Source of the DNA: Meandrina meandrites
Lineage: Eukaryota > Cnidaria > Anthozoa > Scleractinia > Meandrinidae
Reading direction: 5' to 3'
Assembly: GCA_963693305.1 (NCBI GenBank)
Contig: OY855906.1
Coordinates: forward strand, 26,717,289-26,781,288
Length of the DNA: 64,000 bases
The position numbers and the translations under genes are program-made. Under the pieces are notes generated by a model. That model was given only the letters and a program-made list of their open reading frames with translations, had not been told where the DNA came from and did no database searches. This document shows, piece after piece, positions 38,401 to 49,252 of the stretch. Within the stretch, counting starts at the first letter, position 1. Each line of letters begins with the position of its first letter.

Positions 38401-38535
38401 TCGAGAAAAGGACAAAGGCAGACTGTTTCAGATTATCTTATATATCTTACCGTCTTGGGCAAGAGCGTTCTTTGCGCATATCCAAGCACCACAAACTGCC
38501 AACATGAATATTACTTTGAAATATTCCAGTCGCAT
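35474..38535 (-). CDS. secreted PAN/Apple-EGF protein with a C-terminal domain I do not recognise
   Basis: Four minus-strand exons (38535-38451, 37053-36803, 36509-36395, 35931-35474) join with consistent phases into 909 nt, 302 residues plus TGA. Residues 1-26 form a signal peptide (hydrophobic VIFMLAVCGAWICA). Residues 29-112 are a PAN/Apple domain with the pattern CRTL...VCQMACYLDNACLSYNFG...CQLS. Residues 113-150 are one EGF-like module with six cysteines (CFSNPCNPPEKC, then CQCPSGYGGKHC). Residues 151-302 are a Cys-rich, aromatic-rich domain (CFGARGDNYGAFNI, YWGCVHGD, TCADVYAWYS at the end) that I cannot name; it may be a lectin-like or collagen/matrix-associated module. PAN and EGF modules mediate protein or carbohydrate binding outside the cell; a role in matrix or adhesion is an inference. 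The stop lies 10 bp from a large (TTCG)n array. Only the last exon's domain function is open; the exon structure is well supported. Confidence 0.85.
36232..36305 (-). ncRNA. tRNA-Gln(CTG)-like SINE head
   Basis: The minus strand reads a D-arm-like GTCGCCTAATGGTTAG, an anticodon-arm-like GACTCTGGATCAAGCG resembling tRNA-Gln, and a B-box-like GGTCCGGGTTGAAGC. The T stem is degraded, so this is a tRNA-derived repeat, lying in the last intron of the PAN-EGF gene. Confidence 0.5.
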
Positions 38536-38756
38536 ATTCACACAGTTCGCTTGCTTTTCTGGTAAAGCAAAACCACTAAGTTCTGTTTCCTCCACTGTTT
38601 CTCTGCACTCAAAGACTTATTATCCAGAACCCACTTAAGTAAATAATTAACACCGTGTAACGAAGACCGATATTTATGAAAGGTGTTGATTGCCCGTAAG
38701 GTTAAAAAAAACACGCTGATGCCGTTGCTTTTGTGGTTCTAATACTGAAATAAAAT

Positions 38757-38880
38757 CCGAGTTCCTTTTGCCTCACTTTGAAAACGAGTCTTCGTGCGAA
38801 ACCATTCATACGAAAATGTGTTTCACCTGCATTTCACCAAATCAAATTCATTTTCATTTGAATCGCATAGCTCAAAGAAT
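38757..38880. mobile_element. half copy of MITE family B
   Basis: TTTTGCCTCACTTTGAAAACG and GTGCGAAACCATTCATA match the left arm of the complete family member at 51779-51961. The right arm is missing. It lies just upstream of the PAN-EGF start codon. Confidence 0.6.
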
Positions 38881-39429
38881 TCGTGCGCTCTGATTGGCTA
38901 GAGATGCGAAGGTATTCAGCGCGGTATTGCGACTTGAAAGTGAGGCTACACTTAAAGGAACACGTCAGCTGGTGCACATGCGCATTAGACACCATTTCAT
39001 AGCTAATTTGCATATCACACTTCATCACAAGACGCGCGAGCGAAGAACGGAAACTGAAAAGCGCATCAACAAATCTTGTCGAATCGAAGTATTTGCGAAT
39101 CAAAGTAGTGGTTATATACATGTTAAATTATTAGAACACTGATTTTATTGAAACCATGGAGAATTTACCGATGGACTTGTACAGGGAAAGGCTAGTGTCA
39201 ACGAATGCCTGTGAAGTCGAAGAAATATCAGTAGAGGTGAGACCCGGGGGTGAGAAACACAAGTGATCGCGGTCATTTCTACTTTCGATCGGATATTTTG
39301 CTTTTATAATTTCCTTTTACAACTTTCACTCTTTCTGTGAGTTGGCATGTTGTTTGTGCGAATCTCAGGATCTTTTTTCTAGCGCCGTACGATGCATCAA
39401 AGTATGTTTCGTTACGTTGGCATAAATAT

Positions 39430-40619
39430 ATGTTATTTACCGGCTACTCCGGCTGGGAGGTCCGTATCGTGAAAAACTGTGCCTGGTGACCGAGGTCTTG
39501 AAAATGCTGCCCTCGGCCTACGGCCTCGGGCAGCATTTTCAAGACCGAGGTCACAGTTTTTCACGATACGGACCGACCCAAAGCCGGTAAATAACTTATT
39601 TATTTTTTTCTTACTCGGTTAAAAGAAAAACTTACATGTAAAAGATCGTCTTGCAAAATGTAATTTTATACGCCCGCACCAATGTTGAATCGATCGCTAA
39701 GCTACGGCAAGAATGAAGAACGATTTGTTTACCGCCAAACAAAGTGAATTTGCTAAAGTGAACAGTACTCACGGAAAAGGTCATCAGAAAAAAAGAAAAG
39801 TAACTTTAATAATACAAAAGAAGCACAATGCAGCAGCAGAAGAGAGCATAAAAAAATCTCGAGTCACGAAAGTGAAATTGAATGAAGCTGAACTGAATGT
39901 TTAGTTTGGTCTGCTGCACGCGGCACAATTTTGCGAGAATTTATTTGACCGTTTTTTATCAAAACATCTCATTTTCTTGAATGGTCATAAGCAGTATTCG
40001 GTTTTGGGGAAAAGTAGCAGAAAGGCAAAGCGTTTGAAAGGATAAATCAAGTCTGTAAACTAGTGACTTGCAGTAAACCGCATTACGGCGTGAAAATCAG
40101 TGCGAATGCATAAACAACGATCGACAAACTATAACTTGATTTTGTCAATAAATACAAAAAATACCCGCCTATTGGAGAACTTCAAGGCCTTTAATTCCGA
40201 TACTAATTTAGCTTTTGAAAGAATCAATCGGGTATATAAGCCGGCGACTTACAGGTAAGCGCAATGGCGTGAAAATCAGTGCGAATGCACAAACAACGAT
40301 CGACAAACTACCGCCATCATGAACAATTTGATTTAGTCAATAAAGAGAATGAATACTCGCCTTTTGGAGAACTTCAAGTCCTTTAATTCCACTGCTTACT
40401 GTTCCTTTCATATTTACAACGGCTGGTGAACAACTATATTAAGTTTGGAGAGCAAAACTTTCATGGGTTCGTTCGTCTCGAAATGAAAACACTGCGAGCT
40501 AGCCGGGCGGAATCGCTCCGTCAGCGGGCAAGATCGAAAATTTCCGCCCGCTCCCGGAACCAATCAGATTGCAGGATTTGGAGACTTCCGCCCGCTCACA
40601 AGCCAAGAAAAAAATAAAT
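39430..40619. repeat. tandem unit A: hairpin plus 1-kb body
   Basis: It begins with a 168-bp hairpin (arms GGTCCGTATCGTGAAAAACT and complement, GAGGTCTTGAAAATGCTGCC and complement), then a body including GATCGTCTTGCAAAATGTAA, and two copies of a ~165-bp module with GTGAAAATCAGTGCGAATGC. It repeats as unit B. Confidence 0.8.
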
Positions 40620-42250
40620 ATATGTTATTTACCGGCTGGGAGGTCCGTATCGTGAAAAACTGTGACCGAGGTCTTGAAAATGCTGCCCGAGGCCGCAGGC
40701 CGAGGGCAGCATTTTCAAGGCCAAGGTCACAGTTTTTCACGATACGGACCGACCCAAAGCCGGTAAATAACTTCTTTATTTTTTTCTAACTCAGTTAAAA
40801 AAAAACTGAAAAGATCGTCTTGCAAAATGTAATTGTATTATACGCGCGCATCCAATGTGCATGTTGAATCGATCGCTAAAAGCTGCGGATGAAGTGAAGA
40901 ATGATTTGTTTTCCGCCAAACAAAATAAATTCGTTAAACTGAACAGTACTCACAGAAAAGATCATCAGAAAAAAAGAGAAAAGTAACTTTAATAATAAAA
41001 AAGAAGCACAATGTAGCAGCAAAAGAGAGCAAAAAATCTCGAGTCACGAAAGTGAAATTGAATGAAGTTTGTTTGTGTAGTTTGGTCGTCTGCATACGGC
41101 ACAACTTTGCGAGAATTAATTTAACTGTTTTTAATCAAAACAACTCATTTTCTTGAATGGTGATAAGCAGTATTCGGTTTTGGGGAAAAGTAGCAGAAAG
41201 GCAAAGCGTTTAAAAGGATAAATCGAGTCTGTAAACCAGCGACTTGCAGTAAACCGCATTACGGCGTGAAAATCAGTGCGAATGCATCACAGGCAGCCCA
41301 AGCTCTCTATCAGATTACCTTCGGACGTGACTCTTGGGACTTGTAAGGGTTTGTATGGGAACGCAACGGTTTTCCTTTAAAAGTAAAAAAAATCGTATAT
41401 TTTGTGAATAAAATTGACTTACCCTGATTTTGTGTTTCATTCTTTGTTGTTTGCCAGCTTCTCAGGTCGTTCTAACGCGATTTCGGCGAGTTATCGTTAT
41501 TTCGGTTTCCACTGCTAAATAACGAAATAACGATAACTCGCCGAAATCGCGTTAGAACGACCTGAGAAGCTGGCAAACAACAAAGAATGAAACACAAAAT
41601 CAGGGTAAGTCAATTTTATTCACAAAATATACGATTTTTTTTACTTTTAAAGGAAAACCGTTGCGTTCCCATACAAACCCTTACAAGTCCCAAGAGACAC
41701 GTCCGAAGGTAATCTGATAGAGAGCTTGGGCTGCCTGTGAATGCATAAACAACGATCGACAAACTATAACTTGATTTTGTCAATAAATACAAAAAATACC
41801 CGCCTATTGGAGAACTTCAAGGCCTTTAATTCCGTTACTAAGTTGGCTTTTGAAAGAATCAATCGGGTATGTAACTAAGCCGGCGACTTGCAGGTAAGCG
41901 CAATGTCGTGAAAATCAGTGTAAATAATGCACAAGCAACGATCGACAAACTACGGCCATAAAACTTGTACAACTTGATTTTGTCAATAAAGAGAATCAAT
42001 ACTCGCCTTTTGGAGAACTTCAAGGCCTTTAATTCCACTGCTTACTTTTCCTTTCACATTTACAACGGTTGGTGAGCAATTACATTAACTTTGGAGAGCA
42101 AAACTTTCGAGGGCTCGTTCGCCTCGCCGCCAAATCAAACTAGCGAAAGCGTTACCGTTGCCCGTGGGCAGATATAGGAGAATCTTGCCCGCGCTAAGAA
42201 CCAATCAGATTGCAGGATTCGTTACCGTGCCCTCTTGGAAAAAATAATTG
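40620..42250. repeat. tandem unit B, interrupted by a palindrome
   Basis: Same order as unit A: hairpin 40620-40775, body, two 165-bp modules. After removing the 451-bp insertion and its duplicated target, the body is about the same length as in unit A. Confidence 0.8.
41288..41738. mobile_element. near-perfect 451-bp palindromic transposon
   Basis: CACAGGCAGCCCAAGCTCTC at one end and the complement at the other; the two arms of about 220 bp mirror each other almost to the centre near 41513. Flanked by GAATGCAT at 41280-41287 and 41739-41746. Unit A carries the uninterrupted site at 40104-40111. The 8-bp duplication suggests a hAT-type MITE. Confidence 0.9.
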
Positions 42251-42877
42251 TTTTTATTTCGCCGCGCCGCGTTTGTATTTGCTCGTGTAGTTGAAATTAT
42301 TCAAATTAAAATGCAGGCATTGAAACTTGACTCAGTTGTAATGTGAAATTGAACAGGCAGGTCATCATTCCTAATGATATTGAAGAATTGAAGTAGAGCT
42401 TATAACATTATTTGTTGTGTTGTTGTATTCGTTTGAGCTCCAAATCGAGCAGCCTGATGACGCCAAGTTCGAATCGTTTACAAACTGCACGGACCTTTTG
42501 CCAGGTCAGGAACCTGATTTTGCAAACATATATAATGGTGATTTGCTGTCCAATGTTTTTGGTTAATTTCTTCCATTATTTTGGTCAACGCAGGGGATTC
42601 TTTCCGCCCGGCGCTTTCACGCTTCCCACCTTAGTCTGGGAGCAAATGTAATCCCATGGGAATTTCGTGCTGAAAGCAAGCCACCAGTCTAAAAGTGTTT
42701 ATTTGGGTCTAGTAAACATGAAAAGTTTTGGTGGCAATTCTGCAACTTGCTAGGACGGGTTTTAAGCGGGGTTGAAAATTGGACGTATATGAGCCAACAT
42801 GAAAACGAGGCTGGTACATTAAATTCTTTATAACCTCATCAATTACCATCGGAAAACCACCAAACTTGGCAGATATT

Positions 42878-42914
<37 letters not shown>

Positions 42915-43320
42915 AAAATGACCTATCGAGTTTTAGTAATCGCTATGCGAGTTTACGAAATCACCATATGAGAAATGGAAATCATGATACGAGAAATGGA
43001 AATCACCATATGAGAAATGGAAATCATCATACGAGAATGAAAAATCGTGGTGTGAGATCTTAAATTACCTTTTGAGAACAAGAAACTATTAATCGAGAAA
43101 AAGACCGATGCGAGAACAAGAAATTATTATGCGAGAAAGCGAAATCACCATTCGAGATTATCGATTAGTTTTACTGAGCCGGCGAATAATAACTATCAGC
43201 GGAGTGCATTTTGGCGGCAAAATTCTCAAAATGGCGGAACAACTAAGTGCAGACGATTTAACAGTTTTTTTATTCTCTGAGAAGAACTATTGAAAGAGCT
43301 ACTTCAGTTTATTGTGCCTC

Positions 43321-44143
43321 TGATATTGTAGGGTTCGAAGTTTGTGAAAGGAGACTTGAGGAACAGACAAGATTACTTATCGCTATATCGCCGTCACAAA
43401 ATTCACCTCCAGGAGATCTGTTTGAGGTGTTAGAAGTTTCTTTGGCTGCTCTATTAAGGAATATTTCAGACGTTTTGAATGCAGCACGTTGCCATCCAAA
43501 GGGAACGACTCAGTTGGCATTATCTAAAAGTACTGGAGGAAGACCGGCATACAATATTACGAAGGAAATGATAGAACAACTGGGTGAAACTGGAATGAAC
43601 TGCACAAGTATGGCAACATGCCTTGGAATCTCTGATCAAACACTTTACAGACGAAGGATCGAGTTTGGAGTGGAAAACAATTTCACAGAAATAACGAATG
43701 AGGAATTAGACAGGCAGATACAAGAGACTCTTAATTTGACACCATACAGTGGGGAAATCTATGTTAGAGGTAGTCTCAAAGGCAGGGGTATAAATGTTCA
43801 AAGGTTCAGAATCAGAGAAAGCTTGAACCGGATAGATGGTATTGGTAGAGCGGTAAGGCGTCGGTATTCGATCTGTCGAAGAACGTATAATGTCGCTGGC
43901 TTAACAAGCTTGTTATGGACTGACATTAAAATTTCAATGTCCACTAGGGGAGGGATCGTTTCTCCAAATGCCTCCATTATCGTTCACTCGACCTGGACCG
44001 TCTATCCGACCATCTATCCGGTTCAAGCTTTCTCTGATTCTGAACCTTTGAACATTCATACCCCTGCCTTTGAGACTACCTCTAACATAGATTTCCCCAC
44101 TGTATGGTGTCAAATTAAGAGTCTCTTGTATCTGCCTGTCTAA
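43321..44143 (+). pseudogene. HTH/integrase-like transposase N-terminal fragment, left arm
   Basis: An open frame from about 43321 reads FEVCERRLEEQTRLL, then LAALLRNISDVLN, GGRPAYNITKEMIEQLG, ATCLGISDQTLYRRRIEFGV, ITNEELDRQIQETL, RGINVQRFRIRESLNRID and RRRYSICRRTYNVAGL with LLWTD. This is the helix-turn-helix and lead-in to the DDE integrase core of a family common in cnidarian and fish transposons (typical core start Y.V..P...WH.D). After LLWTD the sequence turns into the reversed right arm, so the catalytic core is missing. Confidence 0.75.
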
Positions 44144-44680
44144 TTCCTCATTCGTTATTTCTGTGAAATTGTTTTCCACTCCAAACTCGATCCTTCGTCT
44201 GTAAAGTGTTTGATCAGAGATTCCAAGGCATGTTGCTATACTTGTCCAGTTCATTCCAGTTTCACCCAGTTGTTCTAATGATCATTTCCTTCGTAATATT
44301 GTATGCCGGTCTTCCTCCAGTACTTTTAGATAATGCCAACTGAGTCGTTCCCTTTGGATGGCAACGTGCTGCATTCAAAACGTCTGAAATATTCCTTAAT
44401 AGAGCAGCCAAAGAAACTTCTAACACCTCAAACAGATCTCCTGGAGGTGAATTTTGTGACGGCGATATAGCGATAAGTAATCTTGTCTGTTCCTCAAGTC
44501 TCCTTTCACAAACTTCGAACCCTACAATATCAGAGGCACAATAAACTGAAGTAGCTCTTTCAATAGTTCTTCTCAGAGAATAAAAAAACTGTTAAATCGT
44601 CTGCACTTAGTTGTTCCGCCATTTTGAGAATTTTGCCGCCAAAATGCACTCCGCTGATAGTTATTATTCGCCGGCTCAGT
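43934..44680 (-). pseudogene. mirrored copy of the integrase-like N-terminus, right arm
   Basis: The minus strand repeats LGISDQTLYRRRIEFG, EELDRQIQETL and RFRIRESLNRID with only a few substitutions (for example GMNVQ for GINVQ). A one-base difference near 44276 (T-G-A-T-C) interrupts the frame that is open in the left arm. Confidence 0.7.
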
Positions 44681-44938
44681 AAAACTAATCGATAATCTCG
44701 AATGGTGATTTTGCTTTCTCGCATAATAATTTCTTGTTCTCGCATCGGTCTTTTTCTCGATTAATAGTTTCTTGTTCTCAAAAGGTAATTTAAGATCTCA
44801 CACCACGATTTTTCATTCTCGTATGATGATTTCCATTTCTCATATGGTGATTTCCATTTCTCGTATCATGATTTCCATTTCTCATATGGTGATTTCGTAA
44901 ACTCGCATAGCGATTACTAAAACTCGATAGGTCATTTT

Positions 44939-44976
<38 letters not shown>

Positions 44977-45499
44977 ATATTCGTAAGTTGATTAATTTAA
45001 GTGACAAATGCCGATTATGAGATCGTCACGTGACCATTTAACATGAAAACGAGGCTAGAAAAGAATATTACATATACTGTATTTAATGTTGGCAAAAGCT
45101 TGTCAAACTTACTCAAAATTGGCAGAAATACTCAATTATATTTAATTTGATCATTTAGTGACAACTGCTGATTATGAGGTAATCACGTGACCTAGCATGA
45201 AAGTGAGGCTGGGCCAGAAAAATGCATGTAACCTTTTTTAAATGTTCATAATAGCTTCTCAAAGTTTCTCAACATTAATCCCTCGATTATACGGTTGCAC
45301 TGAGGATATTCTCATTCATCACTGGATCAAATTTCCTGCACGGAAACAAGGCTCCACGCAACCATTCATTTTATGATAAATTTACACTGGTATCAACCTA
45401 CATAATTAAAAAAAAGACAAAAAAGCAACAACTTTAAAACAGCAGTAGTAAAAATGAAAATGGCCATATTTTTCACCTTTCGTTAGCGAAGTATTTATC

Positions 45500-47830
45500 T
45501 AAGGACGCTTACCATATCTAATTTAACACATCATCATCCTCTTCATCCTCAATATTGCTGTCATCATCGTCACATTCGCCTTGTTGATTCTCACATTCAT
45601 CATCATCATCGGAACAGCTGCAGAGGTTCGTGCTAGCAGCCCTGCTTTGCGGCACTGACAGCGATTGGTTCCTTTCGACATCTGCACTTCACAAGCTGTA
45701 TAATAGCATCGGGAGCGGGTGAAAGCGTTGTCATTACAGGGATCCACTGATCATTTTCCATTGTCCAACCATACCATCGTGGTGACGGTAAAACAGGATA
45801 AGGTACACAGAAATTGTTCCAAACCATCAACTGGTACTTTGCTCGTAGTATGACTTGGTGCAGAGCTGCCTTAGTTGGTGGTAATCTGTCAGGTTCAGCT
45901 TGTCTCTTCTAAAACAACGACCACCTATGCTCTTTGACAGTTTTAACTGTGGTCTTTGGCTGGTACAGCTGGCAGACGAATTGCTCAATCCCATCAAGGG
46001 TTTCTTCGTCAGATTTTTCATTTTTACCCAGATTGGCTATGGATCTAAGGATCGACACATTGACCTCTTCAAATTCTTTCCAGCAAGTCGGTTTTCCTTT
46101 CCTGAGAAACTAACCGTGTTATCAACCCCTTTTAAGGCATGGAATGCTGGTAGTGCGGCTTTACTGGCTGATCCAAGAGCTTCTACAATTGGTTGCAACT
46201 TGATTGTTCGGCGATTTGTTGCTGATCCAGTCACAAAACTTGTATTTGAACACATCTCTGGATAGCGTCTGATAGCTAGCACTAAAACGTCAGTGTCTGG
46301 AGAATAGATCGAATAGCGTCTAGCGCATGGAGGATAATCTTTGTGTCCGCTTCTTCGTGGTCGCTCTGCAAATGGCTTACGTCCTTGTGTGTTGCTTTTC
46401 ACTCTGTCGCTCACGCCACAATGACCTTCTTCCCTGTAGCCTTACCTCTCTCCATCACCTTCTGGGCCAGAAAAGCTGTTAGTTCTGCTTTGGTCTTGGT
46501 ATGGGATAGGAGTTTCTTCAAAGTAACTTTAGCGATATGAGTTGAATCCATGATATGGTAGTAAATGGGTTCTGGAGTGCTTTGTCGCTTGCTCCGAGTA
46601 GCAGACTTAAGCAAAGACAGAACATCGTACCTGTCAAAAATCAAACGGATCTGCTGCGTGTTATTGTATTTGACGAAAAGACGGGCCATGAAATGTTCTG
46701 CTAGGTCTTTACAAGTCTTGATCCAGTCTGGCTTGTCTAACGATTGGACTTCTGCCATGCCATCAACAATTGCGACTCTGACATCGCTACTGCCTATGGA
46801 ACTCGTACTAGACTCTGCACTTTTTTTCTCAAGGATGTGCATCAACATGCTCTTGCAAGAGCAATGCATCATTGTCCCATCTGAAGCAAATAGAGCCCTT
46901 GGAACTACCGTGAACTCGTAGAGACCGATACCCTCTTTGATGTCAATATCTGGGCTACTCTTAGAAACCATCATTAGGCGCGCAAACAGACACCTGTCCT
47001 CTTTCAGCTCCACCACTCGCTCTACTGTCTTAACTTTGATCACCGTCCCATTACTTTTCCATGTCTGTAATTTACGCTTCTTCATCAGAGCCCAGATTTG
47101 ACTCTATCTTCTACAAACAAGCTGAACAATTTTTCCCTATTTCACTCTATTGAACCAGATCTTTCTTAGTCTTTTCGCACACAAATTTCTTCGTGACCAG
47201 ATTATAAAGGTCGGTATTTGATCCCGCGTTATCATCAGCTGAAAAGGGGTCAGTATAGCTCTTGATTGTCTGCGTCAGCTGATGGATGGCTTTGTTCTCG
47301 CTCATCGTAAAAGCAGGAAGCACGTCATGGTGGTGTTCTTGTGCATCTGTAGTCAGGCCTGCCATAGATTTGGCCTCTGTTGCTAGTCTTGCTAGTTCTG
47401 GAGCAATAAGGAAAAACTTTGTCCGTGCGCTGGCATTTAGCATGATCCCGACTAGTCCACTGGACACTTTCATGGAGCGGTTTAGATGTTGTACATCGTT
47501 GTCGCCTCTACCGCACAAAATGGAACTTCCTGGTTCTTGTTTACTACCCAGTTGCCGTTGGTGAAGTCTTCATATAAGAGGGGGTCTGTGTCCTTCAGGG
47601 ATGCCATCTCGGCGAGATAAACAGGGATCATTCGCGCGCAATTAATCTTGTCATGAGCAAAGAAGTAGTAAGTGAAGAGTTCTAAGAAAGAAAGATATAA
47701 CTGCCAGTTCCCAGTGCGCACAGCCTTAATTAAGGAGAACATCTCCATGACCATCCTCACATAGTAACGCGTTACTACAAACAACGGACTGCTGTTTTTC
47801 TGAGTGTCGTACTTAAACACTTTCATGATG
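45500..47830 (-). pseudogene. Academ-like transposase/nuclease, frameshifted and internally deleted
   Basis: Minus-strand blocks in several frames read in order: FLELFTYYFFAHDKINCARM, GNWVVNKNQEVPFC, RSMKVSSGLVGIMLNASART; then IVDGMAEVQSL, IRLIFDRYDV, EEADTKIILHALD, IYSPDTDVLVLAIRRYPEM, LPAFHALKGVDNT; then VWNNFCVPYPVLPSP and a Cys-rich NRCQCRKAGLL. The acidic DG, EADT, SPDTD and GVD motifs fit a PIN/FEN (XPG-like) nuclease. Frame changes occur near 47500, 46410, 46030 and 45740, with stops between blocks. The N-terminal part expected of a full transposase is absent. The same protein family recurs as unnamed copies in cnidarian genomes, from memory. It cannot encode an active enzyme. Confidence 0.75.
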
Positions 47831-48876
47831 ACTTCAGATGAATTAATAATATCAATGAATCGTTGATTAGCTCTCTCGATTCTCTCCTTTGCACCTTCTC
47901 TGCACGCGTCACTGAGCTCCCTTGATAACTGCCAAGACTCTGTCGTAGGTCTGTCTCATTCTTTAGAAACCATTCTAAGTATAGTCTAAAGTAGGATTAA
48001 TTTTGGGAAAGTTTGACAAGCTATTGTGAATATTTAAAAACGGTTACATGCATTTTTCTGACCCAGCCTCGATTTCATGCTAGGTCACGTGACTACCTCA
48101 TAATCAGCATCTGTCACTAAATGAACAAATTGAGTATTTCTGCCAATTTTGAGTAAGGTTGACAAGCTTTTGCGAACATTAAATAATGTAATATGTAATA
48201 TTCTATTCCAGCCTCGTTTTCATGTTAAATTGTCACGTGACCATCTCATAATCGGCAGTTGCCACTAATTAATCAACTAACGAATATCTGCCAAGTTTGG
48301 TGGTTAACCGATGGTAATTTATGAAGATATTACGAATCCAATGTACCAGCCTCGTTTTCATGTTGGCTCATTTACGTCCAATTTTCAACCCCCCCTTAAA
48401 ACCCGTCCTAGCAAGTTGCAGAGTTGCCACCAAAATTTTTCATGTTTATTAGACCCTAATGAACACTTCTAGACTGGTGGCTTGCTTTCAGCAGGAAATT
48501 CCCACGGGACTTAATTTTACGACATTTGCTCCCAGACTACCTCTTCTTTTCATGTTCTTTTGGAGACGCGACCCATACTGTTTTTAACCAAATATGACAA
48601 AGTAATAGCATAGGATGACCAAATTAAAAGGACACGCAGAAACAGGTTTTCAGTAAAGGATGGAAAATCGAGTAAGACACTGGGAAGATTGGAGCGGATT
48701 TTGAGATGTACTCGAAGCGTATTTTTGATTTCGGGTTGAGGTGGACTTTTTTCAAAGTGAGAAAACTAGGGTCCAGGTCAGCGCGGCCACAAAGCTGACC
48801 ATGTCCCTTTAAATTCGCAACATTCCTGCAACATTCACCACATTTTCATTTTTAAACGGTTATGCGATTCAAGGAC

Positions 48877-48932
48877 AATCCGTTACCTGACTCGTGAATT
48901 CCACGTTAAATTTCACTTGAAAAACCGATATT

Positions 48933-48983
<51 letters not shown>

Positions 48984-49013
48984 AGGTGGAATTCACGAGT
49001 CAGGTAACGGATT
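48877..49013. mobile_element. hairpin MITE
   Basis: AATCCGTTACCTGACTCGTG and complement, with further arm matches GAATTCCACGTTAAATTTCA and AAAAACCGATAT, around a short loop (137 bp). The adjoining 49020-49082 is a fragment of MITE family B (TTCGCACGTGGACTCGTTTT). Confidence 0.8.
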
Positions 49014-49252
49014 TTCCTATAGAATGGCTTCGCACGTGGACTCGTTTTGAAACTGAGGCAAAAGGCAACTTGGAACTGGCCTAATGGCCGAACAATTAAG
49101 TGTTAATTTGAGACCTTTGAGGGACGCTGGTTAATTAAAGTTATCATTCAAGTCTAGAGAATATACAGCTTGGACTGATTATACCATTGAAAACATAAAA
49201 ACTGTCAGTTACTGAAAGAAGGAACACATTTTGCCATTACAAATTGCAATTT

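Larger units (their letters stand above)
42878..44975. mobile_element. 2.1-kb palindromic transposon nested in the left TIR (integrase-like, possibly IS3EU)
   Basis: TATGGCAAGCCAAACATGAC at the left and complement at the right; arms 42878-43840 and 44009-44975 mirror each other almost base for base around a 168-bp spacer. The 6-bp duplication GATATT lies at 42872-42877 and 44976-44981, and removing it restores the host repeat. Each arm carries a run of ~24-bp units (ACGAGAAATGGAAATCA and similar) and the same coding segment. The 6-bp duplication and integrase-type coding sequence suggest IS3EU, from memory. Confidence 0.88.
42632..48538. mobile_element. Academ-like DNA transposon with ~550-bp terminal inverted repeats
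   Basis: TAGTCTGGGAGCAAATGT at the left and its complement at the right, flanked by ACCT on both sides (42628-42631, 48539-48542). The left repeat runs 42632-42877 and, after an insertion, 44982-45285 (550 bp); the right runs 47994-48538 (545 bp). Within each, CATGAAAACGAGGCT-type words recur three times. The internal region carries decayed minus-strand coding sequence with nuclease-like motifs. Short 3-4-bp target duplications, long TIRs and an XPG-like nuclease are features I recall for Academ; the assignment is inference. Confidence 0.7.

Noticed and set aside
39430..42250. LTR retrotransposon with direct repeats
   Set aside because: The direct repeats are whole tandem units with hairpins, no TG..CA ends, primer-binding site or polyprotein between them.
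42878..44975. Two host genes in opposite orientation (converging HTH proteins)
   Set aside because: The two frames are mirror copies in the arms of one palindromic transposon with a target duplication.
45530..45612. CAT/ATC trinucleotide microsatellite
   Set aside because: Short and irregular; it lies in the decayed Cys-rich end of the Academ-like coding region and needs no separate call.
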